Shown: positions 22,017 through 30,976, numbered from the stretch's first letter. The stretch is 45,533 nt of DNA from Chlorobiaceae bacterium (GCA_013335115.1 JAAXWQ010000013.1:1-45533); one strand, 5' to 3'. Notes: generated by a model from the sequence alone, not told the origin. A program made the numbers and translations.

Positions 22017-22997
22017 TTAGCCAGCAGCCGCAACGCGGTGCTTGAAGGCCACGATGCGGATCTTCTTGGGATCGTACACGCGGGTCCAGTTGGTGCCGGT
22101 CGCAAGCTCCGTGCGGGTCGGGTGACCTGCTGAAGCGTTGCCGGTTGAAACCGTTGCCGTTCCGACCCACTTCACGCCACGCGGGTGCATGACGAAGTGC
22201 CTGCGGGAAATCAGGATGTCGATACCAGAGAGGCTGTCGCGATCGGTCTCGACCGGAACCTTCGGAGTACCTTCAGCATAGCCGAAAGCGCCCTGGCCGA
22301 AGAGATAGGTCGTGTAGACGCCGTTCGCGCCGGCAAGGGTATCGTCGATGAGGATGCGCTTGCCCTGGTAGGTCTCGAACATCTTGCCCTCGGAAGGCTT
22401 TGCCTCATCGATCAGGTCGGCCTTGTACAGGACCTTGTAGGTGTCCGAGTGCATGGCGACGGCGGTCAACTGGTCGGCATGGTCGCCGAGTTTGAAAATA
22501 GCATCAGCGAAGGACGACTTGTCGATCACTGCGGCACCGGCGCTCAGGGCAGAGATGTCCAGGACGTTGCCGGACATGTTTGCGGCGGCAAAGATACCGG
22601 TCAGCTGCGACTTCAGGCGGTAACCCATATTCCGGCCCCAAAACTCACCCACTCGGCTGGCGATCACACGGACGGGGTCGTCACCAGCAAGAGCGCCGGC
22701 GAGGTCGTTGGCGCCGAACGCTTTACCGAGCGCCTGCAGGACAGCAATGTCCTGGCCGGCATCGATCTTGTTCACGGTCAGGGCCTTCTGATCGGACAGC
22801 TCTTCGGCTTCGCCGTCGAGGTCGTTCCAGTACGGCATGTTGATGGTTTCACCGCCGTTGCGCGATCCGATCTCGACCCTGCTGTCGGCAGTGACGATTC
22901 CGGACTGGAACAAGACAGACTTTTCGACCGTCTCGTTGATCACGTAAGGGGCGAAAACCTCAGGGACGATGACGTCCGAAATTCTCGTTTCAGCCAT
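22017..22997 (-). CDS. Major capsid protein
   Basis: A 326-residue capsid protein. The start (SDVIVPEVFAPYVINETVEK) and GETINMPYWNDLDGEAEELS are hallmarks of a tailed-phage coat family with the HK97 fold. FGYAEGTPKVPVETDRDSL and SRRHFVMHPRGVKW are the usual C-terminal segments. It follows the protease gene by 3 bases; no lambda D-like decoration gene lies between. A GC-rich codon pattern typical of highly expressed genes is visible. Confidence 0.92.
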   Translation of the reverse strand: MAETRISDVIVPEVFAPYVINETVEKSVLFQSGIVTADSRVEIGSRNGGETINMPYWNDLDGEAEELSDQKALTVNKIDAGQDIAVLQALGKAFGANDLAGALAGDDPVRVIASRVGEFWGRNMGYRLKSQLTGIFAAANMSGNVLDISALSAGAAVIDKSSFADAIFKLGDHADQLTAVAMHSDTYKVLYKADLIDEAKPSEGKMFETYQGKRILIDDTLAGANGVYTTYLFGQGAFGYAEGTPKVPVETDRDSLSGIDILISRRHFVMHPRGVKWVGTATVSTGNASAGHPTRTELATGTNWTRVYDPKKIRIVAFKHRVAAAG

Positions 22998-23000
22998 GAT

Positions 23001-24026
23001 TCAGTTCTCCTTCGTTAAGTGTTTGATTGCTTTGTCGATCTCTCCTTTGGCGAGATACGACCTTACAGTAAGGTTCGTTTTCGCCGCCTCCTGAAGTTCT
23101 TCCGTGAGTCCCTGGGGCGCAGTATTCAACGGCGCGACCGGTGCCTGTCCGTCAAGCTGCAACTTTGCCAGTATACCGCGGACCTCATCAGCCGTTTTAC
23201 CTTCGCGAATCCATGCGGCGGCATTGGACGGCCGACCGGCCAACTGGCACAGTTCGACGATTTCGGCGGCATTCTCAGCCGGATCGAATGCGGTGGCGGC
23301 AGGTTCCGGTTCCGGTTCGGGAGCGGGCTCCGGTTTCGGTTCAGGCTCCGGCACAGGATCAGGTTCTGGTTCAGGTTCCGGATCAAGAGCCGGTTCTGGT
23401 TCAGGTTCCGGATCAAGAGCCGGTTCTGGTTCAGGTTCCGGAGCGGGGACTGGCTCGGCTTCAGGTTTTACAAACTTCGCCGGACAGCCCTCGGCTATGC
23501 TCTTCGGCATGTGAGCGAATGCGGCAATCTGGACTGCATCGATCACGGTATCAGCAAACCCCATTTCAACAGCCTGAGGCCCATCCAGCCAGGTTGTAGC
23601 GTCCTGAATCTGCCGGATTTCCTCGACCGTCTTTCCGCTTTTCTTCGCGTAGACGGTAGCCATTGATGCTTCAAACTGAGCGAACAGGTCGGCAGCGTCG
23701 GCAAAATCTTTGCTTTCGCCCTGCACAAACCCCCACGGATTATGAATCATGAGGAAAGCGTTTTCAGGCATGCGTATTTCATCGCCAGCCATAGCGATGA
23801 GCGATCCGGAGCTCGCTGCAATACCGGCCACCGTGACAATGACTTTCGACGGATGCTGTTTCAGTGCATTGTAAATAGCAACGCCTTCGAACATGTCTCC
23901 GCCGTATGAGTGAATCGATACATTGATGTCCTCACCCTTCGGACAGGAAGCAAGCTGCGAAAACACATCCTTTGCGCTCACGCCATCCCACCAGCCGCCG
24001 ATATCTCCGTGAATTTTTATATCCAT
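23001..24026 (-). CDS. ClpP-like prohead protease with EP-repeat linker and scaffold-like tail
   Basis: A 341-residue protein. Residues 1-185 are a ClpP (S14)-like protease: [20 protein letters not shown] with the catalytic Ser, FLMIHNPWG with the His, and [16 protein letters not shown] near the Asp. Residues about 190-255 are Glu-Pro repeats encoded by tandem 30-bp units. The last 85 residues form a helical region ([20 protein letters not shown]), probably a scaffold domain. In lambda-like heads such proteins organise and then clean the procapsid. It lies between portal and capsid as in lambda C/Nu3. Confidence 0.92.
   Translation of the reverse strand: MDIKIHGDIGGWWDGVSAKDVFSQLASCPKGEDINVSIHSYGGDMFEGVAIYNALKQHPSKVIVTVAGIAASSGSLIAMAGDEIRMPENAFLMIHNPWGFVQGESKDFADAADLFAQFEASMATVYAKKSGKTVEEIRQIQDATTWLDGPQAVEMGFADTVIDAVQIAAFAHMPKSIAEGCPAKFVKPEAEPVPAPEPEPEPALDPEPEPEPALDPEPEPEPDPVPEPEPKPEPAPEPEPEPAATAFDPAENAAEIVELCQLAGRPSNAAAWIREGKTADEVRGILAKLQLDGQAPVAPLNTAPQGLTEELQEAAKTNLTVRSYLAKGEIDKAIKHLTKEN
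23362..23451. repeat. Three tandem 30-bp repeats inside the prohead protease gene
   Basis: On the plus strand a unit beginning GGTTCTGGTTCAGGTTCCGG is present twice in full (23362-23391, 23392-23421) and once partly (23422-23451). It encodes alternating Glu-Pro on the minus strand. Such repeats expand and contract by slippage or recombination. This is coding, not a CRISPR array. Confidence 0.9.
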
Positions 24027-24056
24027 TGATGGATCTCCTTTTTATTCGAAACAAAA

Positions 24057-25496
24057 CTACACATTTGGCGGATCAACCGCCTGTACGGAAATTCCCAAGG
24101 CATCCTCGCGCCTTTTGTCCTCGGCCCGATCTGCGTCAACTCTTTCCGGATCGTCGCCGCGCTCGGTGATTTTCGCCGTCCTCGACGACAGCCCTGCAGT
24201 GATCTCGGCCGCCTGCGTCTGCACGTCCTGCAGCGGGTTGATGTACGGCCAGACCTGAGGCGTCCAGGTGACAAGCACTTTCGCCGCCGAGATACTCGCT
24301 AATGAGTTCAGGATCCCGACCTGCACCACTTTGTTCCAAACCGGTTGGCAGAACTGCGGGACGATTATGTGCCACTGATCCTGCTGTAGCTTCCGGCGGA
24401 AAACCCCAAGCGCCACGCGAACGGTGCGGTCGTTGGTTCCGCTGTAGTCGCCAGTCAGAAGTTCATACGGGATCCCCGCGCCAGAGGCGACCTGCCGCTC
24501 GTGATGCTTGACAAACTCGGCGTAATCCTTCCCGAGCTCAGGCATGTCCGGAAACTCGATTTCCTCTCCGGGCAACAGGGTATAGGCTGATCCCGGGTTG
24601 ATCTCCGACTCGGTGACCAGGTCCGGGTCGATTTCTTTACCGGTGACTGGGTCGGTGCCGGCATCGATCGGGACCGGGCGCCGAATAAAAGCGGTGATGG
24701 CTGAAGCGAGCTTCTGTCGCTCGAGCGTCGCCTCGTCAAAGTCGGAAAGCTCGGCGATGGTCGGAAGTACTCCGGAAAGCCTCGGGACACCACGGAGTTG
24801 CCCCGGCCTGGTCGGTCGGTATACGTGCAGCATCTCATCATCCGGAACACGAATCATTGTCTGCTCATTATACACTCCATCAAACGCGCCACCGGTTTTC
24901 GAGAAAAGCAAATACTCGCCCGGGTGCGTCTTATGCACCCAGTAAGCTACACGCCGGCCACCATGAAACTCAATTCCGTTCCGGATTTCGTTTCTACTTC
25001 CTGGAGCGGTCCCGTTCGCCAAAGGGACCATGTCCGCTTCGAGCAGTTGTATCCTCAATGGGACAACGTCGCCGCCGTCATACGGCACAACGATGAAGCG
25101 AGCGAAAACCTCGCCCGATTCTTTCCACGCTCTATCAACAAGGGCCTGCATCCCGTAGATGTCCAGGACGCCATCAAAATCAGCCTTTGCGCCCCACTTT
25201 TCCCACATCGACGTAAGAGCATCCTTCAGGTTGCCGGTTGCACTCGGAAGCGGAATAATACCCGTACCAATAGTTTCCGACACCAGCGTCTCAATAGCGC
25301 CATCAGCGCTCGCCGAGTTCCTTACCTGGTCACGGACACGGGCGCGGAGAAGTGGGAGGTATGGGATTGTTGCCTGATTGGGGCCGGTACTGTTGGCCGT
25401 GGTACCAAACGCACGGTTCGGGCGGCCAGCCTTATAGTGAGCTTTCGGAAGTGGGATCTTGGCGACCTTCGCCACAGTTCGCTGCAGCCAGTTCAT
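24057..25496 (-). CDS. Portal protein (lambda gpB-like)
   Basis: A 479-residue portal protein of the lambda B family. Diagnostic pieces are PYLPLLRARVRDQVRNSASA near residue 46, YGMQALVDRAWKESGEVFAR, VPDDEMLHVYRPTRPGQLRG, and YELLTGDYSGTNDRTVRVAL. It forms the dodecameric DNA channel at one head vertex. Its start overlaps the gpW-like stop by one base; the prohead protease follows 30 bases on. Confidence 0.93.
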   Translation of the reverse strand: MNWLQRTVAKVAKIPLPKAHYKAGRPNRAFGTTANSTGPNQATIPYLPLLRARVRDQVRNSASADGAIETLVSETIGTGIIPLPSATGNLKDALTSMWEKWGAKADFDGVLDIYGMQALVDRAWKESGEVFARFIVVPYDGGDVVPLRIQLLEADMVPLANGTAPGSRNEIRNGIEFHGGRRVAYWVHKTHPGEYLLFSKTGGAFDGVYNEQTMIRVPDDEMLHVYRPTRPGQLRGVPRLSGVLPTIAELSDFDEATLERQKLASAITAFIRRPVPIDAGTDPVTGKEIDPDLVTESEINPGSAYTLLPGEEIEFPDMPELGKDYAEFVKHHERQVASGAGIPYELLTGDYSGTNDRTVRVALGVFRRKLQQDQWHIIVPQFCQPVWNKVVQVGILNSLASISAAKVLVTWTPQVWPYINPLQDVQTQAAEITAGLSSRTAKITERGDDPERVDADRAEDKRREDALGISVQAVDPPNV

Positions 25497-25723
25497 CAGA
25501 GCCCCACGTATTTCATCTGGCGAACTCGGCCAGCTGCTTTCGGGACCTGAGACATAAGGCGGGCGCGCTCTGCGTTCAGTTCCGGGAGGGTGATCTCTGA
25601 GTACTTGATGGTGCGGTCACCGAAGCGAACTTCCGAAACTCGATCGCCCGCAGTGAATGCACGGATCGCAGTCTCGATGGCCTCGATGTTGTCCTTCAAT
25701 GTGGCGAGTTCGGAATCGGTCAC
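25496..25723 (-). CDS. Head-tail connector gpW-like (lambda W)
   Basis: A 75-residue protein with the gpW pattern: EAIETAIRAFTAGDRVSEVR, FGDRTIKYSEITLPEL and ERARLMSQV. Lambda gpW joins the packaged head to the connector. It lies between terminase large and portal as in lambda. The repeated intergenic element (25775-25795) stands about 50 bases upstream. Confidence 0.88.
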   Translation of the reverse strand: MTDSELATLKDNIEAIETAIRAFTAGDRVSEVRFGDRTIKYSEITLPELNAERARLMSQVPKAAGRVRQMKYVGL

Positions 25724-25774
25724 GGGCGGTCCGGATTATTGTTTCCGAAAATGATACGATTTTCAAAATTCATT

Positions 25775-25795
25775 TTCCTGTAAGAAAATTTTTTA
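25775..25795. promoter_or_regulatory. Repeated intergenic element, copy 2
   Basis: The plus strand reads TTCCTGTAAGA then AAATTTTTTA and matches copy 1 (13409-13429) except for one base in the first 20. It includes a 6-bp dyad (ATTTTC 25772-25777 with GAAAAT 25784-25789) and overlaps the stop codon of the terminase gene. See copy 1 for possible roles. Confidence 0.55.
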
Positions 25796-27625
25796 CGCAC
25801 TTTTCCCGAACACCCGCTTCACGACTTTTCTTACTCTCGGTTGCGGTGCTTCCGATTTTGGTTCGCGCGGAGTAGGTGGCGAAAGCCTCGCGAGATTAAC
25901 GCGTTTCAGCTTCCGTAGGGCCTCAAGCGCAGCCCATCCGTAGACCGTGCAGTCAAATGTCTCGTTCCTCGCGCCCGGAGGTTTTACCCAAACACGCTTC
26001 GGTCGCCCGCGGTTGTCATACTTCAGCACCCGACGCTCGACCGTGAGCTGCGCAAAAAATTCCGGAGACAGGTCCGCAGCGAACCGGATCCTTCCGTCGC
26101 CCTCGGTCAGCGACAGCCGTGCTCGCAGAATGTCCTTGATTGTGTCGACGCCGATCCGCCACACTTTGTGGCCGCGGTACTTTCTCGACGTACTCGACCG
26201 GTCCGGCCAGGCAGGTATCGGGCCGTCTGCACCCTTGATCGCGTAAACGTCGCGCCCGGCCCGTGCCGTACAGAAATTGTACGCCTGCTGCGTGTGATGA
26301 CCGCCGGAGTCCACACAGGTCGCGCGGATCTTCAGATACCCGCCGGTTTCCGTCTGACGTTCTTCCAGTAGCCAAGCGTCGAGCGTTGCCCACACCTGCG
26401 GGAACGAAGGCGACCCTTCAAACACCCGGCGCGCCGAAATCATCAGCTGGCCGGTTGTGGCCCACCCAAGCAGCACGGCCTCAAGTCTATCGTCCTGGGA
26501 GTCAACCCCGGCAGTGAGCATAACCGTCTCGGCCGGAAGCAGGTTCTCGCGCCAGCTTTCCCTGCGCGACTGCAGAACATCCGCCACAAGGAGCTCGCCG
26601 TCTCGATCTTCGTGCGGCAACCCAAGTGCCGTATTACGCCAAACCTTTTCCTCTTCCGGCTTGCCCCTCGAGTCGAGGTACTTTGCGACAACCGTCGCCC
26701 ACTTCACCCAGGGTGAATACAGCTTGTTGAGATGAAACCCGGCGACGCCTCGGCTTTTTGAGTGAGCCCGCCAATCGTATCTTTCGAGCATCCACGATTT
26801 ATGCGACTCGTCGATCAGGGCTCCACATCCCGCGCAGGTGTAAGAGGCCGTTTCTGGTTTGTCGTCGTCGTAGACGATCCGTTCCCACTCGAGCATCTGC
26901 ATAAACCCACAATGCGGACAAGGGAGATAACAGTGCCTCTGGTCAGACTTCTCGTACTCGCTTTCAATCCGGCTCATCCCTTTTATGGTGGGAGTTGAGA
27001 AATATCCCCGGATCCGGTTGTGAAAGTTGCTCGTCCGTTCATCTGCCAACATAATGGGATCGCCTTCGGTGCCGGCGCTTGCCGGGTAACCATCAACCTC
27101 GTCACAAAGAAGCACGCGAATCGGGCGCGACCTCAATCCGACTGGGCTGTTCGCGCCACCAAGAGCCCACTGCCCACCCGGGAACTTCTTGTGCAAGAGA
27201 GTGTTTCCGCTGTCCCTGGATTTTGAATCGGCAATGATCTCCGAGAGAGCTTTTGTGTCACGCACCATAGGCGCGATTCGATCCTTGGAGAAGGTCTCAG
27301 CAAGATCCAGGGTCGGCTGAATAATGAGCATCGGCGAAGGGTCCTGATGCGCAAAATACCCCATGACGTTCAGGATCGTCTCAGTCTTTGAAACCTGAGT
27401 GCACATCATACCGACAACCGTATCGATGCCCTTTTCGCAGAAGGCATCAAGTATGTCACGCAAAGGAGGAAACCTGTTGGTGCGCCACTGTCCAGGCTCA
27501 GCTGATGCCTCAGGAGATAGCTGTCTGTACGTGTCCGCCCACTCGCTGACGGTCAGGTCAGGAGGCGGTGCAAGTATGGCCAGAGCCTGTCGGCCGACAT
27601 CAATCAGTGTCTGAGGGAACACCAT
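25793..27625 (-). CDS. Terminase large subunit (GpA family)
   Basis: A 610-residue packaging ATPase/nuclease of the lambda GpA type. The start at 27625 is preferred because a GGGTGG ribosome site stands upstream; a start at 27685 is possible. The N-terminal motor has VGMMCTQVSKTETILNVMGY (Walker A-like, SKTE) and IRVLLCDEVDGYP (Walker B). Two CxxC pairs (CPHCGFMQ, CAGCGALI) follow. The nuclease domain includes ATCVDSGGHHTQQAYNF. GpA-type motors usually cut at cos sites. It overlaps the small subunit by 26 bases. Confidence 0.95.
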   Translation of the reverse strand: MVFPQTLIDVGRQALAILAPPPDLTVSEWADTYRQLSPEASAEPGQWRTNRFPPLRDILDAFCEKGIDTVVGMMCTQVSKTETILNVMGYFAHQDPSPMLIIQPTLDLAETFSKDRIAPMVRDTKALSEIIADSKSRDSGNTLLHKKFPGGQWALGGANSPVGLRSRPIRVLLCDEVDGYPASAGTEGDPIMLADERTSNFHNRIRGYFSTPTIKGMSRIESEYEKSDQRHCYLPCPHCGFMQMLEWERIVYDDDKPETASYTCAGCGALIDESHKSWMLERYDWRAHSKSRGVAGFHLNKLYSPWVKWATVVAKYLDSRGKPEEEKVWRNTALGLPHEDRDGELLVADVLQSRRESWRENLLPAETVMLTAGVDSQDDRLEAVLLGWATTGQLMISARRVFEGSPSFPQVWATLDAWLLEERQTETGGYLKIRATCVDSGGHHTQQAYNFCTARAGRDVYAIKGADGPIPAWPDRSSTSRKYRGHKVWRIGVDTIKDILRARLSLTEGDGRIRFAADLSPEFFAQLTVERRVLKYDNRGRPKRVWVKPPGARNETFDCTVYGWAALEALRKLKRVNLARLSPPTPREPKSEAPQPRVRKVVKRVFGKSA

Positions 27626-28277
27626 CGCCACCCTTTGAAAGTTCACCAAGCGCCTCGTAAATGATCGCCTGGGCTTCGGCCTCAATCTCTTCTGATGTTT
27701 TTCCAGCGCATACCGAAGCTATTCGAGACGGCAGCGAGAGTAGTTTCGAACGCACAATCGCCAGGACATTCGACCAGAACGACCGAATCATGTCGACGTG
27801 AATCAACTCCCGTTTTTTTCGGCCCTCTTCGAGTGCTGCCGCGTTCGCCTGGTGATGAGTCAAGCGGCCACGCTCAACCTCGTAGACGTAAACCGAACCA
27901 TCATCGGCAACACCGAGGCCGCGGCTGAGGTCAGATTTCAGCCACCGGCCAAATGCCTCACACGGGTACTGTCCCTCACTGTTCTTCGGTGGCGGGTTGT
28001 CCTCTTGATCTCGCTGTCGAAGACGGCGCGCTGATACCCCGAGGATCGCTGCGGCCTGTGATTGTGTCAGAACCTTGTCATTCGCCATGACCTCAGAGTT
28101 TTTTGTTTCATCGACTTCCTTCTGCAGCCACCGGATATAAGCGGCTGCGCACTTTGTCGGGTCCCACTGGTTATGCCCTGCTCGGGTGATGATCCCGTTA
28201 TGTTCCAGGTTACGGAGTTGGTTTTGTGTCAGATTGAGAAACCGCGCGATGTCAGCGGTTGATACCTCAGCCGGCAT
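27600..28277 (-). CDS. Terminase small subunit (Nu1-like)
   Basis: A 225-residue protein with two winged-HTH-like N-terminal segments: STADIARFLNLTQNQLRNLE and SQAAAILGVSARRLRQRDQE. The second half is helical (HHQANAAALEEGRKKRELIH, then IRSFWSNVLAIVRSKLLSLP), typical of Nu1-type DNA-recognition subunits. It recognises the packaging site. It overlaps the ParB-methyltransferase gene upstream by 11 bases and terminase large by 26. Confidence 0.9.
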   Translation of the reverse strand: MPAEVSTADIARFLNLTQNQLRNLEHNGIITRAGHNQWDPTKCAAAYIRWLQKEVDETKNSEVMANDKVLTQSQAAAILGVSARRLRQRDQEDNPPPKNSEGQYPCEAFGRWLKSDLSRGLGVADDGSVYVYEVERGRLTHHQANAAALEEGRKKRELIHVDMIRSFWSNVLAIVRSKLLSLPSRIASVCAGKTSEEIEAEAQAIIYEALGELSKGGDGVPSDTD

Positions 28278-29655
28278 GCTCGGACCTCCACTTCGACAGG
28301 ACGTTCAGCACATCGTCGGCTCGGTTGTACGTCCCTTTCGGCAGCGGAAGCGAGAACTCGAAGGTGATCGCGTCGACGAACCTTTCCCGGTCGAGCGGTT
28401 TCTCGTTCACCGCTTTCGCCTGCCATGAGCTTCGGGGGAAACCGTTAACCTCAAAGGTTAACGAAAATTCCCGACAGATATTCTCGACCATCTCCCGGGT
28501 GTGGAACTTCTGGTAAAACCAATTCCCCAGGCGAAGGTTTGCCGTGAACAAGTTCTCATCGCAGAAATACACGTTGTTCCGAAGGTCAGACTTGATCCCG
28601 TTCCGCATTACCGACGACGTGAACTCATAGCTCCGTCCGCTAAAGTACACCGTCCCGCCGATCCGGCAGAAGGCTCGAACTGTGTCGATGACCGCATTAT
28701 GCGCCGCCATCGAATCGACCGAGTTCAATACAGAGTCGCAAACGACCACATCGTACAGCCCGTTTTTAGAAACGTCGTCCAGGACGTCATCGATCAGAGC
28801 GTTCACTGCTTTCGTGTCGATGCTTGCCCCGCCGCTCTTCAGCAGGTAAAACTCGATCCCGCGGATGTCGTACCCCTTGGCGCGAAGCATTTCGACGTAA
28901 CCCATCCGACCGGCGCCGAAGTCGAGCACCCGGACACCCTTCTGCAACTCCGGGATGACGAGTAGCCTGTAAAGCGTCGATTCGATCTTCCGTTTCTTCA
29001 CGCCCTTCAGGCGGTGCATCTGCGCGAGGCTCTGGATGTAGGTCTTTTTTTCCAGCATCTCGTAGTTGAACACACCATATTCGTCCGAGAAATACCGGAC
29101 AATCCGTTCATCCTCTTTCGCGCTCGAGGATCTATACACCAGCAGATTCTTCCGGATCGCCTTGCAGCAGCTCGCATAGTCAGCGCTCACGATCACGCGG
29201 CCATCAGAACCGACGACCGATGCTCCGAACTCGCCGTACCTGGTCAACAGCTTCACGAGTTCCGCCTTCTGAGTGGCCGACTTTCCGATCTTGAGAACTC
29301 TGACCTTATCGTGATCAACCCATGACCACCCGGGTCGAGAGACATCGACAGCCACCTGATCAACTTGTCCGACCTCGACGTCGCTACCATTGTGGAGCTG
29401 GTTGAACCTCACTTCGTCCGTCACGCTGATGCTATCGATCACATAGGCCGGCGCGGTCTTGATCCCCATCGACAGAAGGCACTTCGTTCGCTGGTGCCCG
29501 GCGATGATCGTCCCTGTTGAGTTGACGATGATCGGTTTCAGAAAGCCGACCTCTCGAATCGACCTGACCAGTTTCGACATTTTCTCAGCGCTCAGGTATC
29601 GAGGGTTGTAGCTCGCCGGCTGTATCGTGGTGATGTCAAAGTCCTCGACGAACAT
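28267..29655 (-). CDS. ParB-domain protein fused to a SAM-dependent methyltransferase
   Basis: A 462-residue protein. Residues 1-85 are a ParB/Srx-like domain (IREVGFLKPIIVNSTGTIIA followed by GHQRTKCLLSMG). After a linker region, residues about 240-400 form a class I methyltransferase: motif I is VLDFGAGRMGYVEMLRAKGY, and DVVVCDSVLNSVDS is the motif IV region, followed by GGTVYFSG. The DPPY motif of amino-methyltransferases is absent. The ParB fold binds CTP or acts as a nuclease in other families. Lying next to terminase and a second ParB protein, a role in DNA modification or packaging control is inferred. Confidence 0.8.
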   Translation of the reverse strand: MFVEDFDITTIQPASYNPRYLSAEKMSKLVRSIREVGFLKPIIVNSTGTIIAGHQRTKCLLSMGIKTAPAYVIDSISVTDEVRFNQLHNGSDVEVGQVDQVAVDVSRPGWSWVDHDKVRVLKIGKSATQKAELVKLLTRYGEFGASVVGSDGRVIVSADYASCCKAIRKNLLVYRSSSAKEDERIVRYFSDEYGVFNYEMLEKKTYIQSLAQMHRLKGVKKRKIESTLYRLLVIPELQKGVRVLDFGAGRMGYVEMLRAKGYDIRGIEFYLLKSGGASIDTKAVNALIDDVLDDVSKNGLYDVVVCDSVLNSVDSMAAHNAVIDTVRAFCRIGGTVYFSGRSYEFTSSVMRNGIKSDLRNNVYFCDENLFTANLRLGNWFYQKFHTREMVENICREFSLTFEVNGFPRSSWQAKAVNEKPLDRERFVDAITFEFSLPLPKGTYNRADDVLNVLSKWRSEHAG

Positions 29656-29656
29656 C

Positions 29657-30256
29657 TCAACCCCTCAAGACGTGGTAAAAGTATCCGGCAGTGAAACCGT
29701 TTGTCCGGACGTACTGATCGATGGATTTTCTCACGAGATCACTCTCCTCTTCCGTCAGGACAATGTCGTAACCGAGGATCCGGATGCGGATGGTGTTCGT
29801 AACTGACCCGGCATCTTTCCCGATGTACTGATCATCACCGCCGTCTCCATCTCCGACAGGTCCGCCGATAGGTCCAAAGTCGTGACCGGATAGCTGCAAC
29901 TCAACGCCCCACTCGGTTAGCTCTTCCTCGGTGTACTCGGACGCGAGGATGTCGAAATCCCACTCACCGAACGCGAGGTTATCCTCGATGATAAAACGCC
30001 GGCGCTCGTCATCCGTCAGCTCGTCGGCAACCTTCACCCACTCGTCAGGGATCTCCGTGTAACCGAGATGATCGAGTGCGCGATACCGTATGTTCCCGCC
30101 GATGATTGTCCCGGTCTTGTCGACAACGATCGGTCGTAGCGCCATCATCTTCGGGAAATCCTTCACCGACTCCACTAGCTTTGCGAACTTTTCGTCAGTG
30201 ATGAATCGCGGGTTGTCCTGGTTCAGTCTGATCTGGTCGATCCTGATCATCGTCAA
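29657..30256 (-). CDS. ParB/Srx-domain protein
   Basis: A 199-residue protein whose N-terminal 95 residues form a ParB-like domain: NPRFITDEKFAKLVESVKDF, RPIVVDKTGTIIGGNIRYRA (the GGNxRxxA-type motif) and LGYTEIPDEWV. Then come IIEDNLAFGEWDFDILASEY, seen in phage ParB-like proteins, an acidic Gly/Asp-rich linker and a C-terminal part. It stands one base upstream of the ParB-methyltransferase gene, so the two probably act together. It may be a DNA-binding or nuclease subunit. Confidence 0.82.
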   Translation of the reverse strand: MTMIRIDQIRLNQDNPRFITDEKFAKLVESVKDFPKMMALRPIVVDKTGTIIGGNIRYRALDHLGYTEIPDEWVKVADELTDDERRRFIIEDNLAFGEWDFDILASEYTEEELTEWGVELQLSGHDFGPIGGPVGDGDGGDDQYIGKDAGSVTNTIRIRILGYDIVLTEEESDLVRKSIDQYVRTNGFTAGYFYHVLRG

Positions 30257-30765
30257 CGAGCCTCCCTTTTTGTTGGCCGGTAGGAAACCGGTCGAGTTCT
30301 GGAGCTAGGCGTTTTCCGCGGGTCTGCCGGCCCGTGGGCGGCTTTTCCCCCAGGGACCCCCGCCCCCGTCTCACATTGAGACAAGACCACGCACCCAGCC
30401 ACCCCGTCGGCCCGCTTCGTCTCAGCCTGGCCAGCCAGCCCGTACTCGTTCGCGATCTGCATCACCCTATCGTACGAGATGCCCACGATCGGAGCAGCGT
30501 CCATAGGGCTCACACCACTAGCCAGCATCTTCACCGTGTTCACCTCGATAACGACCCTGCGAATAGGGTTCGGCAGTCTGATTGATCGTCCACCGAATTT
30601 CTCCACCAGGATTCTGGCAGCACGTACGCCGATCACGATTGCAAGCAGGTGGTTGTCGTCGTGCTTATCCGGGACGTAGAGAGACGCCCCACCCCATCCG
30701 GCCATCAGGCGAAATGTTGGTTCGAATCCAAGTTCGTCGTTGAGCTGCTTCAGGATGCTTGGCAT
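30253..30765 (-). CDS. Mor-family-like transcription activator
   Basis: A 170-residue protein. The N-terminal half fits the Mu Mor/C family: LMAGWGGASLYVP followed by LVEKFGGRSIRLPNP, the two GG-xx-(I/L)xxP motifs of the dimerisation domain. A helix-turn-helix follows (NTVKMLASGVSPMDAAPIVG then ISYDRVMQIANEYG). The C-terminus is Pro/Arg-rich. It is the first gene after the dyad-rich intergenic region and before the packaging and virion genes, so it is the best candidate for the switch to late transcription. It overlaps the next gene by four bases. Confidence 0.75.
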   Translation of the reverse strand: MPSILKQLNDELGFEPTFRLMAGWGGASLYVPDKHDDNHLLAIVIGVRAARILVEKFGGRSIRLPNPIRRVVIEVNTVKMLASGVSPMDAAPIVGISYDRVMQIANEYGLAGQAETKRADGVAGCVVLSQCETGAGVPGGKAAHGPADPRKTPSSRTRPVSYRPTKREAR

Positions 30766-30976
30766 CAGGTCCTCGGTTTTAGTGTTTCGGTCAATGTACG
30801 ATTTTCAACCCATTTTTCCCGTGCTGTCGTTCGGGAAGTATTTGCATGTCCCTAAAGGGACACATGCAAAAATTTCCCCACGGGAACGAATGAACAAATT
30901 TCCTTTTTTCGCTCTTCCTTCCTGGAAGGAAATGTAAAGGAAGGGTGTTTTTCTGTCCTTCCTTTCCTTCCTTTTA
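30766..30976 (-). promoter_or_regulatory. Dyad-rich intergenic switch region
   Basis: These 211 bases lie between the last early gene and the Mor-like gene. On the plus strand they contain TTCCCG (30816-30821) with CGGGAA (30832-30837); TTTGCATGTCCCT (30841-30853) against AGGGACACATGCAAA (30856-30870), with a 2-nt bulge; TTCCTTCC-T-GGAAGGAA (30915-30931); and further TTCC repeats to 30973. This is likely the early/late control region with operators and perhaps a terminator. No clear sigma-70 promoter can be fixed. Confidence 0.6.

Noticed and set aside
23362-23451. CRISPR-like tandem repeats
   Set aside because: The units are directly adjacent without spacers and encode Glu-Pro in frame within a protease gene.
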